DNA of 54,488 nucleotides from Chromera velia (Eukaryota > Sar > Chromeraceae): assembly GCA_018398765.1 (NCBI GenBank), contig JAHBMJ010004351.1, forward strand, positions 1 to 54,488. Reading direction: 5' to 3'. The translations under genes and the position numbers were made by a program. The stretch's first letter is position 1. Each line of letters starts with the position of its first letter. The notes beneath the pieces were generated by a model. That model did not search any database and was not told where the DNA came from. It saw only the letters and a list, made by a program, of their open reading frames with translations. Shown here piece by piece: positions 24,568 through 35,071 of this stretch.

Positions 24568-25865
24568 GGCTGCGCAGATCCGTACGCAATGCCCCCCACG
24601 AGAACCGGAGCTGACCCCTACGCTGAGTGGAGCGCCTCGCGGGGCAGGGACCCTTACGGCACTGCTGGGTACGGGGGCGCATACGGGGCTGCTCCTTCTG
24701 GCAGAGGTTGGTTCCTGGTTGATTTGGTTGGCCGTTTTTTTTTTTTCCTTTTCGTTTGTGTGTCCGTGCTTCCTTTCTTTGTCACGCCTGTATCTTCCCT
24801 GCCGAGTCTCCTGTATTGGTGTTTCTTCGTGTCTTTGGCTTTCTGCGTTTGTGGTTTTGCTGCCTGTCGGTCGTAAGTTGGTCAGTCGTGTGCCAGTATT
24901 TCTGCATGCTGTCGTGTCCATTCTCTACTTTTCCAGTTCGTGGGCGAAGCTCTGCTCCACTCTCTTTCCTATTTACTTTATGAGTTGAAACACATGTATT
25001 TATGTATGGTTCCGTTTCCCTCTTTCTTCCTATCTGCACCTCTCTCTGTGTGTGTCCTGTCCATGTCTATCCTTGTTCAGGCTACGCCGGCATGGCCTCA
25101 ACTGCAGGTTCGGATCCGTATGCGGATCCTTACGGTGAGTGCATGCCCCGGCCCCTTTTTGTTTGACTTGGCGGAGTGCGTCCGTAGTAATTTCTTTCGT
25201 TACCTCATTTTTTGTTTCTTCCCCGTTGGTAAGATGAGAGAAGGAAGCACATGACACAAGGTAAAAGAGTCAACACATGGACGGGGGGATACGGTGGAGT
25301 GGAGAAATCTTTAAAGGATGAGGAAGGGATTGCGTGTGCTAAAATCAAAAACGCGCTGCTCGTCTTTTCAATTCGTGAAGCTGTGTGTATGCGAAAAAAG
25401 TGGCACACACAGAAAAGAAAAGAAAAGAAACGAAAGCTCATGATATTCTTCCATGCACCCTCAAGGGAGGTGCACGAAACTTCCTTCCGTCTGCATATCT
25501 GCAATCCTTCCACTTCAGCTTTGCCCTGATTGCTTTACACTTATCTTTTCTTGTGGATGAATGCCTTTGTTGATCCCTATAAGTTTCTTTTCTTTTCCTT
25601 TCGCCACTTGGCGACGGTTGCAGCGGGCTCGGCAGGGTACGGAACTCGTGCGGGGGCGGCGGCGCTTGGGTACGGCGGGTACGGAGGGACATCGGGGGGC
25701 AGGTCTCTGGGTGGGGACGCGTACGGGTATGGGGGGAGTGGGGGGGGGCAGACGCACACAGCAGCTGCGAGAGCGCTGATGCAGTTGAGCGGGGGGGACT
25801 CTCGGGACCCTTATGGGGCATCTGCTGGATCTTCTCGTCTGCCCCCGAGGGCTTCCCCTTACTGA
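20118..25865 (+). CDS. Tandem-RRM RNA-binding protein with Gly/DPY-rich tail
   Basis: Eleven exons with consistent phases: 20118-20277, 20490-20558, 20882-20976, 21545-21656, 22064-22147, 22496-22581, 23305-23546, 24039-24115, 24578-24706, 25081-25134, 25624-25865 (TGA). This gives about 449 residues. RRM1 (about 42-117) has RNP2 VYVSGL and an atypical RNP1 GEGIVRFK that lacks the usual first aromatic. RRM2 (about 134-209) has RNP2 CFVGGL and a canonical RNP1 RGFGFVEF, then IDGKWVEVKRA. The architecture resembles the hnRNP A/B, DAZAP1 and Musashi group. From about 215 onward the protein is low complexity: Gly/Arg/Tyr-rich, then seven DPY motifs (plus one at residue 3) with GYGGYGG. Such tails mediate protein contacts or condensation in related families. 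The ATG is preceded by ACCAAA. Most introns carry CT, GT or TCTG tracts. The protein probably acts in nuclear or cytoplasmic mRNA processing. Confidence 0.92.
21158..21260. repeat. GT/GA/GT compound microsatellite in RRM intron 3
   Basis: GT run (about 21161-21191), GA run with one CA step (about 21192-21242), then a second GT run to about 21259, all within the intron between exons 3 and 4. Confidence 0.9.
22555..22712 (+). repeat. Duplicated exon-6 edge and 5' splice site
   Basis: The last 27 bp of RRM-gene exon 6 plus its donor and ~30 bp of intron (22555-22612) are repeated at 22650-22712. The second copy has an extra GTGG right after AAATGG, so the intron holds a second near-identical donor. 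Reading through the first donor meets TAG within 12 codons, so only the first donor preserves the protein. Confidence 0.9.
23008..23070. repeat. CT/GT compound microsatellite in RRM intron 6
   Basis: CT run (about 23009-23038) followed directly by a GT run (about 23039-23068), inside the intron between exons 6 and 7. Confidence 0.9.
23141..23224 (+). repeat. Dispersed FLHEH-type cassette with TCTG tail
   Basis: TGTTGTGTTCATGAAGAAAA, a GGAGGGA block, then CATATAGTCTGTCTG leading into TCTG steps. Near-identical cassettes occur at about 40075, 40300, 40515 and 41580. It lies in intron 6 of the RRM gene. It looks like a small mobile or microsatellite-linked repeat. Confidence 0.8.
23251..23338 (+). 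repeat. Duplicated exon-7 start
   Basis: A 32-bp segment GGAGGTGAAGAGGGCAGTGA... occurs intronically at 23251-23282 and again at 23307-23338, where it is the start of exon 7. The 24 bp between them contains the functional acceptor (TTTGTGTGCAG). The upstream copy is not preceded by an AG acceptor and so is not an alternative exon start. Confidence 0.92.
24508..24567. repeat. GT microsatellite next to RRM exon-9 acceptor
   Basis: Two GT runs ending about 10 bp before the acceptor TGCGCAG at 24571-24577. Normal pyrimidine-tract sequence is almost absent here. Confidence 0.9.
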
Positions 25866-26745
25866 CTGAACGGGGGTGGGGGGGGGTGTCTGATTGAGGC
25901 CCGGTGAGAATATTGTGAGGATCCTGGTGAATATTCTCGTTGGACTCTACAGCTGGACTTTTTTTCTGTTCGTCGAATCGACGAATGAAGGAGGCAGGAC
26001 GAGAGGCGCGCGGTGAGGTTGCTTGCTTGGGGCCTGTACATGCTTTGGGATGCTTGGTAGCGGCAGGCGTGTGCAACGTGTTGGATGGTCAGGAGGTATT
26101 TTGGGGGATCAGAAATTTAAAGAGATTGGGGACTCGTCGCGTTCGAGCGTTACAGGCTTACAGCTAGGGGTCTGGATGCTGTTTTTTTTTCTTTTTTCTT
26201 TTCGGTGTTCGTTCTTCGCGTCCTCCTTCATCTCCTTTCTTTGCCACAGAGGCAGGGACTGCCAGGGAGGTGGGCTTGCCTTCGCCTTTCAACGAATCCA
26301 GACAGAGCTTCCTGTCTCTCTTTTGTCTGCATTGTGCATAGTGACATGGTGTGAGATGCACTTTGATTGACAATTAGTTCAGGAGTACTCAGCGTGTAGA
26401 GATGGACGCGCTAGCGATCATGATTCGTGAGGCAGTATGAGGCACGATGAACTGGTAGAAAACAATTGACGTTTATGCCACCCGCGACTGTTGTATCTGA
26501 GTTTCCAGTGCACATTACACTGCGCACTTCAAAACCTATGTGTTAGCCGTTCTACTCTAGGTTCTACATGGTTCTACTACACTTCTAATATACCCGCTTG
26601 GGAGTTTAGCACTCCACCTGGGTTTAGGCATCCTCTAACTAACCTGAACTAACTAGTCTTAGTCTTGATCGAAAGTGGCAGGAGGCCGCCAAAGATGACA
26701 GCGTTTTGATTGATTCTAAAAAATTTATAATTAGCTGTGAAGAGA
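25866..26745. other. 3' flank of the RRM gene, no gene seen
   Basis: Probably holds the RRM-gene 3' UTR and spacer. A run of T (about 26179-26200) is the only notable tract. No convincing frame. Confidence 0.5.
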
Positions 26746-27035
26746 ATAGAATTTTGTAAATATGTGAGAATCCTGTTTGTCATCAGTGACCCAAAATTCT
26801 CTATAGAGAATTTTGTAAGTATGTGAGAGTCCTGTTTATCATTAGTGACCCGAAATTCTCTATAGAGATTTTTTTACATATGTGAGAGTCCTGTTTATCA
26901 TCAGTGACCCAAAATTCTCTATAGGGAATTTTGTAAGTATGTGAGAGTTCTGTTTATCATCAGTGACCCAAAATTCTGTATAGAGAATTTTGTAAGTATG
27001 TGAGAGTCCTGTTTATCATCAGTGACCCAAATTTT
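26746..27035. repeat. 59-bp tandem repeat with internal palindrome
   Basis: Five copies. The word CATCAGTGAC (or CATTAGTGAC) begins at 26781, 26840, 26899, 26958 and 27017, exactly 59 bp apart. Best-preserved junctions form the perfect 22-bp palindrome AAAATTCTCTA/TAGAGAATTTT, so the repeat can fold into hairpins. Confidence 0.92.
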
Positions 27036-27054
27036 TTTCCAGTTTCTGTGATAA

Positions 27055-27290
27055 ATGATGATTGAGGGTTTTTTTATGCATGCCGCGTCCCCATATATGA
27101 GAGGCGGATCTAACCTAGTTTGTCAATTTGTTCTGTCCTAAGACTACTAGCGACGAAAATTTGGTGATTGAGGTTTTTGTTATGCATGCCGCGTCCCCGT
27201 ATATGAGGGGCGGATCCAGCCTAGTCTGTCAAAAGGTTCCGGTTCGTCCCGTCTGTTCTGAATCTAGGAACACTCATGACGAAAATAGGC
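27055..27290. repeat. 106-bp tandem duplication
   Basis: Two diverged copies; TGCATGCCGCGTCCCC begins at 27077 and 27183. Shared blocks run from GATTGAGG through GGCGGATC and GACGAAAA. Confidence 0.85.
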
Positions 27291-27613
27291 GCGACTTCTG
27301 TGATAAGTCGTCGCGAGGTGTAAGCTAGTCCCCCCCGGGCGAAGAGCTCAGTGCGAACACGCTCCAAGCCACGCTCCGCGGCCTCCGCCATGCATGCATG
27401 CACTCTGAAAGCAATCCGCATTAATTGTACACATGCATGTTGTACACACGCTAGCTATTTCCCTCTCAGGTACGTACAGATCTGGAAATCGATCCGAGTC
27501 AGATCAGTAGGTGATTTAGTGAGGCACTTCTTTTGCATCTCCCCAGTTGTTGATTCATTATCTCAAGCTCAGTAAATAGAAGAGAAGTGCTCTGCAAAAC
27601 TCCTGGGCGTTCC

Positions 27614-29273
27614 TAGTGACCATGTTTGATTTGATTTGATTTGAGGTAAGGCTTAAGTTCAAATCAAATATCCAGTCAGGGAGGACCTAGTGTTTAAAGA
27701 CCTATCAAATACGATCAAACTTGAAATGTTTGATCAATATGACTTTTAACCTCAAATATGAAGGTCCCGAAAAAACTTTTGCAAGTAGCGATCCGTCACG
27801 CATGCTGATTCAAATGAAAAAACCTAAATCTTGATGGTTTGCTCTAAAAAAAAAAACGTTTTGAGCTGCACTGAAATTGACGTTTCACCCCCTTTTACTT
27901 CATGCAGAGGGTAAACCGATCAGCTGAACGTTTTTCCAAACAGCTGTGTTAACTTTTCTGGTGCTGGAACATCTTTTACGGCCCCCTTTTTGAGCGTCTG
28001 CAAACATTTTACACCCCGTAAAGACATGTCACACAATCTAACAGGGTCAAACAGGAAGAAGGAGGCATTTGTTTTTAGAGCCGGTTACGCAAAAAAAATA
28101 TGGTCCGTGCAAAAGGGGGCAAATGTGATTCAGTGTCAGGTAAGAATACAAGGTCTATTGCCTCTCACATCCTTGCACACAGATGTCGCACAGCCATAAC
28201 CCTACAGCCAAACAGACTGAGTATTTATCGAACAATTCATCAAGGTCAGTCAGGCTGAGTCAGCCATACGCGTGCGCCCCTTTTCCTTCTATATATATGG
28301 TCTATTGACTTCATTCCCTGTCGGTGTGGAGCAGTTCCAGAAAGGCAAAGGAAAAGGCAACAGGGGGGCTGTTGACAGTGCTGGAGGGGGGGCCGCTCCT
28401 GCAGAGCCCGGCGGGAGGACCAATTTGAAACCAAAGGAGGCGGCCGCAGATGCAAATGCTGAGAAGGCTGGGGGGAAACTTCCCCCTCCTGAGAAAGTCA
28501 TCACTCCGAGTGAAGAAGGCTACCGACCTCTCTATATTTACCTCTAATACAAGGGGCTTGTTGTCAGCCCTGGCGCGGCACAGAAGGTAGCCAAACTTAC
28601 CAACTCTGGATGTTTAGCTGCCCAGAAACAGGACGGTTCTAACACCAACAGCAATAGTAAACGTGTACACAGTTCTCCGTCTCACCTCGTTGTCATTTCT
28701 CTGCAACCGAATAGAAGTCCAGGAGCATCTACTCCTGGAAAGCCGAAAAGCCAGAAAAAAAGCTCTCAGCAGCTCCTACCACCGATCAATTCGATTCACA
28801 TTAAAGAAAGTGATTATGGAGAAGAGGAAAAGGAAGTGCCATAAAGCTGAGTGATTGTTACCTCAATTTTGGTACGTGCTCTAACTTTATCGTATCAACA
28901 AAAAGTCATATGCAATTTCAAATCTATCAATTTTATGTTCCTAAATTCGAATCTTAGTCTCTATTAGTACTAGAGTGAGTCTCAGTGACTAATGTATATA
29001 CACTGCCACACAGGCATATTTTTTTTATGGAACTGATAAGTTATAATTTTGTATCTATTTTTTTAAATTTTTGAAACACACATCAGAAATGTTCTGATAA
29101 CTATTGTCATGAGAAAAATGATCAGAGTGACAGTAAGTCAGTGACTCAGTGAGGAACCCTAAGAGGTTAACCTCAAATCTTACCTCAAATATCAAATATT
29201 TGAGGTTAAAGCTCAAATCAAATCAAATCAAATCAAATCAAATCAAATATAATTAAATCAAACATGGTCACTA
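27614..29273. mobile_element. hAT-like element A (1660 bp) with 8-bp TSD
   Basis: Both ends start TAGTGACCATGTTTGATT (18 bp identical, inverted), followed by TTTGA/TCAAA repeat steps. The 8 bp GGCGTTCC flanks it directly on both sides (27606-27613 and 29274-29281). TIR plus exact 8-bp TSD is the hallmark of hAT-superfamily transposons. No transposase is visible inside, so it is non-autonomous. Its interior contains a decayed coding stretch (28272-28844). Confidence 0.92.
28272..28844 (+). pseudogene. Lys/Gly/Ala-rich coding remnant with one in-frame TAA
   Basis: A frame opens at 28272 and reads to 28844 with a single stop, TAA at 28545-28547. The first part is Gly/Lys/Ala-rich (FQKGKGKGNRG, LPPPEKVITPSEEGYRP). 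The second part continues in the same frame with YKGLVVSPGAAQKVAKL, SPGASTPGKPKSQKKSS and ESDYGEEEKEVP. No domain recognised. An AG at 28334 after a mixed tract could be a splice acceptor, so the true coding part may begin there. It lies wholly inside element A and may be a captured gene fragment. Alternatively the TAA marks an exon end I cannot see. Confidence 0.4.
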
Positions 29274-29536
29274 GGCGTTCCACTAATAAACAACAGTGTC
29301 CGTATCCCTAGGTCCGTATCGGTGTTCTTGTCGTTGTTGTCGTCTGGCCAACTGGAGGGAAAACGGGTATAACCTTACAAAGTCGTGGTCCAGAAAGCGA
29401 TGAGCGAGAACAGAGGTGACAAAGCGGATGGTTTTGGCTAACCAGATCAGCCAGTCGCAGAAAAGATTCGCGCGCAACACTTGATCAGTGTGTTTACCCG
29501 CAAGGCTTCTGTATTTCTGTTTCACACCCAACCATA

Positions 29537-30716
29537 GTGTTATTTGCCCGTTTCATGCAGCCAAACGATCCACCTGATACCGTGCCAGACTGTGAAGACT
29601 TGGAATCTGACGTGACGCATCCTCAACCTGAAAAGAGTGCCCCCCCAATCCTTTGGAGGCATAGCTGCGTGCTTCTACATCGTCTGCGTCTGCCAACCCG
29701 ACACAGGAACGGGTGGCGAGAGGCCGAAGAGCCATTAACCCTCTCGCTTTGGCTGTGGTCTCGACTACCCGAATGCCCAAGGTGGCCGCAAGAGGCAGGG
29801 GAGGGACGGGCCTTGGGCGGGGGAGGGGACGCGGGAGAGTGGGGCGGGGGGGGAGGGGCCGCATGTTGACCACCAGGCCCTGAGAGGCCCCTGTGATGGA
29901 AGAGGAGGAGTGGGAGGTAGGACAAAGGGGACGATCTGGAAGCACAGGAGGCTGCAGACGGGTACCAGTCTGGCGCAGACATGGATCCATCAGGATGGAT
30001 GGACGGTGCCGATGAGGGGGGTTAGGGAGATTGGGAGAATCTGGACGGCTGTCCCAGTCCCTGAGGACCCTCCCCGGGGTATTTCAGAGACTACCCCATG
30101 CATGCACACCGAGGCTTCGGCCCCTTTCACTATCTTCACCGCTACCCAGCATGCAACCAGCCCCCCTACCACCCCCCTGCTTCCACTTCAAACGCAAACC
30201 CCTACCATCAACAGCAAGGACATACACAAGACGGTTGTACGAACAACAATTCAGCCCCCAACCCGATATTCCGCCCCCGTTTCCCCCACTGGGCATTCCC
30301 CTACCGCCCCTTCCATTTGAATATGTACTTTCCCCCGCCCTCCCTACGGCTACAGAGCCCACCCCCCCAGACACCCACTGCCCCCTCTCCAGGAGGATCA
30401 AGAACGAGACGAGACAGCAGACAGAGGGCAAGATCTGCAACAGCAGTAGGAGCAAGACCTCCTCTCTGTCTCCACTGCAGAAACAATGGTGGCCAGAGAC
30501 ATCTTGCAGGCGGGACTTTTCTTTCGATCCCCCCGGCACAGCTCCCCCCCCTCCCCCCCCCGGGAGGATTCGGAGGAGGAGGAGGATGAGGAGGCAGCGA
30601 ATCATGCGGAGCAGGAAGCCCAGGAGGAGAAGGATCTCGAGGAGAGGGATGAGGTGGTGGACAGCAGAAGCAGCAGGAGAACAAAGAAAAGGAGAGGGGG
30701 GCCACCCGGAGGATGA
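29537..30716 (+). pseudogene. Decayed RGG/Pro/prion-like coding region
   Basis: Coherent low-complexity protein segments appear in successive frames. Acidic start NDPPDTVPDCEDLESDV (29562 on); then SASANPTQERVARGRR and an RGG-type run GRGRGRGRVGRGGRGR; TGA; EAPVMEEEEWEV; frame change; DGYQSGADMDPSGWMDGADE; TAG; a short stretch; TGA; RDYPMHAHRGFGPFHYLHRY with Asn/Gln/His/Tyr/Pro-rich sequence to about 30590; then after a poly-C tract an acidic/basic C-terminus (EDSEEEEDEEAANH ... RRTKKRRGG). Frame changes coincide with homopolymers at some points, so base-calling error is possible. The three in-frame stops are not explained that way. MDGADEGG resembles MDGTDEGG of the exon at 37513-37840. No family recognised. 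Confidence 0.4.
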
Positions 30717-31069
30717 AGAGGTCAGTCAGTCTGCATGCGAGCCAGTGACTTCTGGCCAGTTGAGGAATAAAGAAGGAAATTGGTTGCAGTGGAAAACTGA
30801 GGTCCGGACTTCGACTCAGGGAAGGGTCATTTTTGACTTTGAGTTTGCTTTGGTTTGATGAACACTGCATAGAATTGTCAGGAAAGAACAGTGATTGGAG
30901 TCGCACTTCAATCGTCCCTTTTTGTTTTTAATTTTTTCTTGTCCGTCTCCGATTTTTCATGTACGTCTTTTTTGCCAAGGCTTCGATCCCTTTCGACAAG
31001 CATCTCAATCAAATGAGTTGAAAGCATACCCCAATCTATATATACATACACATGTATACAAATCCATAA

Positions 31070-31175
31070 AACGTGTGTGTGTGTGTGTGTATGTCTGTGT
31101 GTGTGTGTATGTGTGTGTATGTATGTGTGTGTGTGTATGTATATGTATGTGTGTGTGTGTGTGTATATGTATATC
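31070..31175. repeat. GT/GTAT microsatellite
   Basis: About 105 bp of GT with scattered AT steps. No gene assigned to the surrounding 30.9-31.9 kb. A possible acceptor at 31291 (CTTCTCCTGCAG) precedes a short Arg/Glu-rich frame I could not place. Confidence 0.85.
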
Positions 31176-32094
31176 TGTATATGTGGCAATTAAGTCGTCC
31201 GTGTCTGTGCATGTATATGTTGTTTGTCGCCTCTGTTTGTATCTGCATTTGCGCCTCGCTCCCTCCCTCTCTGCCCCCCCCCCTTCTCCTGCAGAGCCTC
31301 CCTGCCGCAGCAGTCGAGAGGGGCCTGAAGAGGGGAGAAAGGAAAGGACAGCAAAGGAGGTCAGTGGTTTCTCTATGGTATGCCATTCAGGATAAATATC
31401 GATCATACGCATCGGTGGATGTCTCTTCTTGCCCAATGCCTGCTTCCTTGCCTGCGATTGTTGTAGCATCTAAGCATACCTGCTAGTCGTTAATTGTTCA
31501 TCAATTGTTGGCTGCATGGTCAATCGATTTGCTTTCAAACAGTTTCCTCTCGTCTACTTGGACATGCCCTATGTAAATCCGTTTTCACGTAGTGCCCGTC
31601 CATTTAACAGTGGCAAGGTTTAGCGATTGGAAAGGTGCAAAAGCGCAGACAACCCTGCTGTGCGTGTCCATCAGCGTGTTTGTCTTTTTCTGCCTCCTTG
31701 CCAGACTTTCGGCATTTCAGAAAAGAAGGCAGGCAGGGAAGAGGCAGACATGGAGGAAATGGAAGTGTTCTTCTTTCCATGAGTGGACACGGAGGGAAGG
31801 AAATGATATTATCCCAAATTCTTTCTGTCTGCCCTTCTGCCTTGTTGTTGTCCCTTTCATGATTCAGCGAGTGCTGAATGACTGTATGTTTTCCTCTCTT
31901 GTTTTCTTTTTTCTGTATGTTGCTCTTCTGTGAGTATTGTGAAATTAATTCGTGTAAACAGAGGGGCCAAGGAGAAGCTGATTGTCATTAAGAGGAAGGA
32001 AAGACACGAAAGATATAAAAAAAATCGGAATGTCTGCCTTTCTGCTTTCTGGATGCATGATTATATTGAGCCCTCATGGCCCCCTTAATTCTAT

Positions 32095-34047
32095 GCAGGT
32101 GCGGTTATTGTCATGGAACCAGCCCTCAACAGCCCGGCGGACTATTCTCATACGTCAGTTCATCTGACTGCTCATGGTTTTCCTTACTCTGTCACTCCTT
32201 TCTATTTCTCAGGAGACGAGCTTTATAAATGAATGTTCATTCCTCTGCAGCCTTTTCAAGTGCCGCAAATATAAGATAGAGGAAGCTCGCAAGTTCTTTG
32301 AGAACCCGTCTATCAACACGGTCGTCCGTTCCTACACCATCCGGCAGGACTTGATTGAGGAAATTGAGAGGCGCATCATTCGATAGCGCAAGTCCCTCAC
32401 CATGCAAACGAGTCGGCTCACCCAAGCACTGCAATTCCTCCGGTCTCAGCAACATTCCGACGCTGAGGAAAAGTCTGAGGGGGGGGAAAAAGAAAATTGG
32501 GGGGGGCGAAGGCGGTGACGGGCGTTGTAGGTACATGGGGTCGAGATTCCCGTGGGGAATTAAGATCAGTCTCCGATGCAGCCTTCTTCGTCTGCCGGGA
32601 GCAATGCTCGTGCACGATTTCAGACCTGACAGTGTCCCCCCCCCCTCCCCTTCCAAGTCCCCTTTTGTGCTCCCAAAGGAAAGGGGATGGAAGGACTCCG
32701 AAGCGCGGGAGCTCGAGCATATAAAATGAAGCTCGAGTTAGATAAGCGGGCCAGGGAGCTTGACCAGCGTGCTATCAACCTCGACAAGCGTGCCCTCGAC
32801 CTGGAGCGGGCCGAGGGCTAGAGCTACGACCAGTGCGCCCTCGACCTCGACAACTGCGCTCTCAAGCTGAACTGCCAGGAGAACGACCTTGTCGCCAAGT
32901 ACAAGGTATGGCACCAGCAACAGGTTAAAGAGTGGCAGGCAAGGGTCCAGTGTCAAGCTTGGACCCTCAACAAGTTTGCAAAGGTGATTTGAGTGTATAA
33001 TGAAACCATCATCAGAGTGATGGAGAGAGGGATAATTGAGGACGACACCTCGATCTGACTACAAGGGTCTGATTGTCTACGCAGCCAGGCACAACGAGCG
33101 CCTCGCTTTCAAAACGACGCCCACCCTTCGCTATAAGGCCAACTTTACTGCACGTGCAGTTGCAAGCAAGGTGGCAGGGGGGTTGCCGGGGTATAACTTC
33201 TACGCCTCCCACTCAAATCAGTGGATTCCGCCAATGTGGGACTGGGAAAACAAGACGAGGCTGCCGGGAGATATTGTCGAGTACCTCTTCATGGGACCCC
33301 TCAAACCGAAGCCAGCAGAGCATTGTTTTAAGAGGATGACTCGTAACAGGCTCGAGTCTTTGCTGAATGACAAAACACTCAAGAGCTGGACCGCATTGTC
33401 CAATGCGATCAAGGCCGAGTACCCCACCACTGTCGTCAACGAGGAAGCAACCCTCTACATGGATGTCCTTGAGAAGCAGCTCAAGCTGCCTCACACGGAC
33501 ATCGATACCCACTGCATCGACGGCATGATCGATCGATAGGGTGGCTAACAGGTTCGGGATCCTCTCCGACAAAGTCTATGAGATCACCAGGAGAGTGAAC
33601 TACGACATTCTGAGGAAGGGCGTCAGTAGCGCCTACCGAAAAACAGTCGTCCCTGCCCTGATCAGCAAGTACAGCCTCTACACGAAGATCAAGGGCACAA
33701 ACTTTTCCCTCATCCCAGGTACTTGGTCCCCGTTACTGAGGAAAGCGAGCGATGAATCCTCAACGCGATGAACGTCTTGCGCCACAACGGCCTCACCTGC
33801 AAGGACAAGACCTGCACAGCAGAGTTTGAGGTCCACAACATGCTCTACACCGACACGAAGGGCAACATCCTGGAAGGTAGATGCACGTCTCTCTTCCAAG
33901 CTGGATGGAGAGCTGCACGACGACATCAAAGACCTCAGCTGGGCGTTAGTCGAGTCCTCAACAGGTTGCCTGCTAGGAGGAACATGTACCACTCTGTCAT
34001 CAATACGATAACGACAGGATAGACCCTCAGAAGTATACCATAGAAAG
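32095..34047 (+). pseudogene. Decayed gene of unknown family (coiled coil plus unique region)
   Basis: Protein-like segments on one strand, broken repeatedly. GAVIVMEPALNSPADYSHTS (32098 on); then KYKIEEARKFFENPS to ERRIIR, TAG at 32383-32385, continuing in frame as RKSLTMQTSRLTQALQFLRS. At 32726 a heptad coiled coil (LDKRAREL, DQRAINL, DKRALDL) with an in-frame TAG at about 32819, then TGA near 32990. The best-preserved part is 33036-33539 (167 codons: IVYAARHNERLAF, YNFYASHSNQWIPP, KSWTALSNAIKAEYP). It is followed by a 4-bp GATC duplication that shifts into VANRFGILSDKVYEITRRVN, another shift near 33718, an in-frame TGA at about 33762, and a last shift near 33880. The 3' end (33981-34047) matches 35003-35070. 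No known domain. Confidence 0.55.
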
Positions 34048-34430
34048 AATGTTGAGCCGCCATGCCTGAAGTGCCCGCCGCCATACGCGCCGCCTTATAG
34101 ATTGATGAGCCATGCCGAGCTGCATACATGCATGTGCATGCTTCTTCATGCAATTCGAATTAATTGCAATCAATAGTAGCATGCTCATAAAACGTGATGA
34201 GATGAAACGGCTGAACAATGAAAGGAACGGGAATATGCAATGCATCCCGTCCTTCAGTCTTTCCCTGTAAGAAGACCTTAAGAGACTCTTATGATAAGCT
34301 TCTAGTTGAGAAGATCTAGTGGCTTCTAGGGTCTTTCAAAGAATTGGTTGGTTCTTTTGTATTTCTCTCCGTATCTCTGCCCATTTCTCTGTCTGTCGGT
34401 CTGTCTGTCTGTATGTTTGTCTGTCTGTCT

Positions 34431-34640
34431 AGAAGAGAAAAAAGAAAAAGGAAAGAAAAGACAAAATAGTGTGTTGGTCCTTCCATCCGTCCGTCTGTGT
34501 CTATCTAAGTGTGTGTAACTATCTGTGGTGGTGAGTGATATGTGTGTGAGTGCCTGCTTTATGCCTATGTGTATATGGAGAGAAAGGCGGGGGGAGCGCG
34601 TTTTGATGTATTTTTATCTTTGTGTGTGCGCGTGTGTGTT
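34431..34640. repeat. Segmental duplication, copy 1 (with 41799-42005)
   Basis: AAGAGAAAAAAGAAAAAGGAAA, CCATCCGTCCGTCTGTGTCTAT, GTGGTGAGTG and GCGCGTTTT blocks occur in the same order at 41799-42005 with scattered differences. Both are preceded by TCTG steps. Confidence 0.85.
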
Positions 34641-34923
34641 ACTGTGTATGTGCGTGTGCGTGCTTGTACGTGTTCGTGCGCTTGGATAAGGGACTGACGC
34701 AGACTGAGGAGGAGAGGTGAAACAGTGAGAGGGTGGGAGAGAATTCGAATGAAGGATGAAAAGAATTGTGATGAATTGATGGACCGCAACTTATGTCATT
34801 GATTAGTTGATTGCATGGGCGCATGTTGAATTCAGTCTTTTTGAGATCGTGCTCACCAGACGTCCAGCTTCCTAGATTTGATTGTGCTGCTGCGATGGTT
34901 TTGTTTGCATGATGCTCATGCAG

Positions 34924-35071
34924 GTGAGCATGCCCCTCGTACGCACCCTGCCCGAGATGAGAAAGTTCAGCCACAAGCTGATCGAACAAGTTGACGGGCG
35001 GGAACGTGTGCCACTCCGTCCTCAACACGATAACAATGGGGTGGGATCCTTAGAAGTATACCATAGAAAGG
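34924..35071 (+). pseudogene. Partial exon copy of VSMPL family
   Basis: Follows an acceptor (GCTCATGCAG) and ends at a plausible donor (AGAAAGG/GTTAGT). It reads VSMPLVRTLPEMRKFSHKL, then after a frameshift matches CHSVLNTITMGWDP, TAG, KYTIER. The homologous segment at 39908-39934 has CAG where this one has TAG. Related to 36382-36525 and to the end of the decayed gene at 34.0 kb. Confidence 0.55.

Noticed and set aside
26746-27035. CRISPR-like array
   Set aside because: Repeats are contiguous with no variable spacers, and the host is eukaryotic; it is an ordinary tandem repeat.
29283-29531. 82-codon minus frame next to element A
   Set aside because: No recognisable domain, no clear splice sites and no homologous copy in the window.
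30472-30530. CLHCRNNGG as the start of a Nanos zinc finger
   Set aside because: Only the first C-x2-C and NN fit. The remaining Cys/His ligands are absent in this and neighbouring frames.
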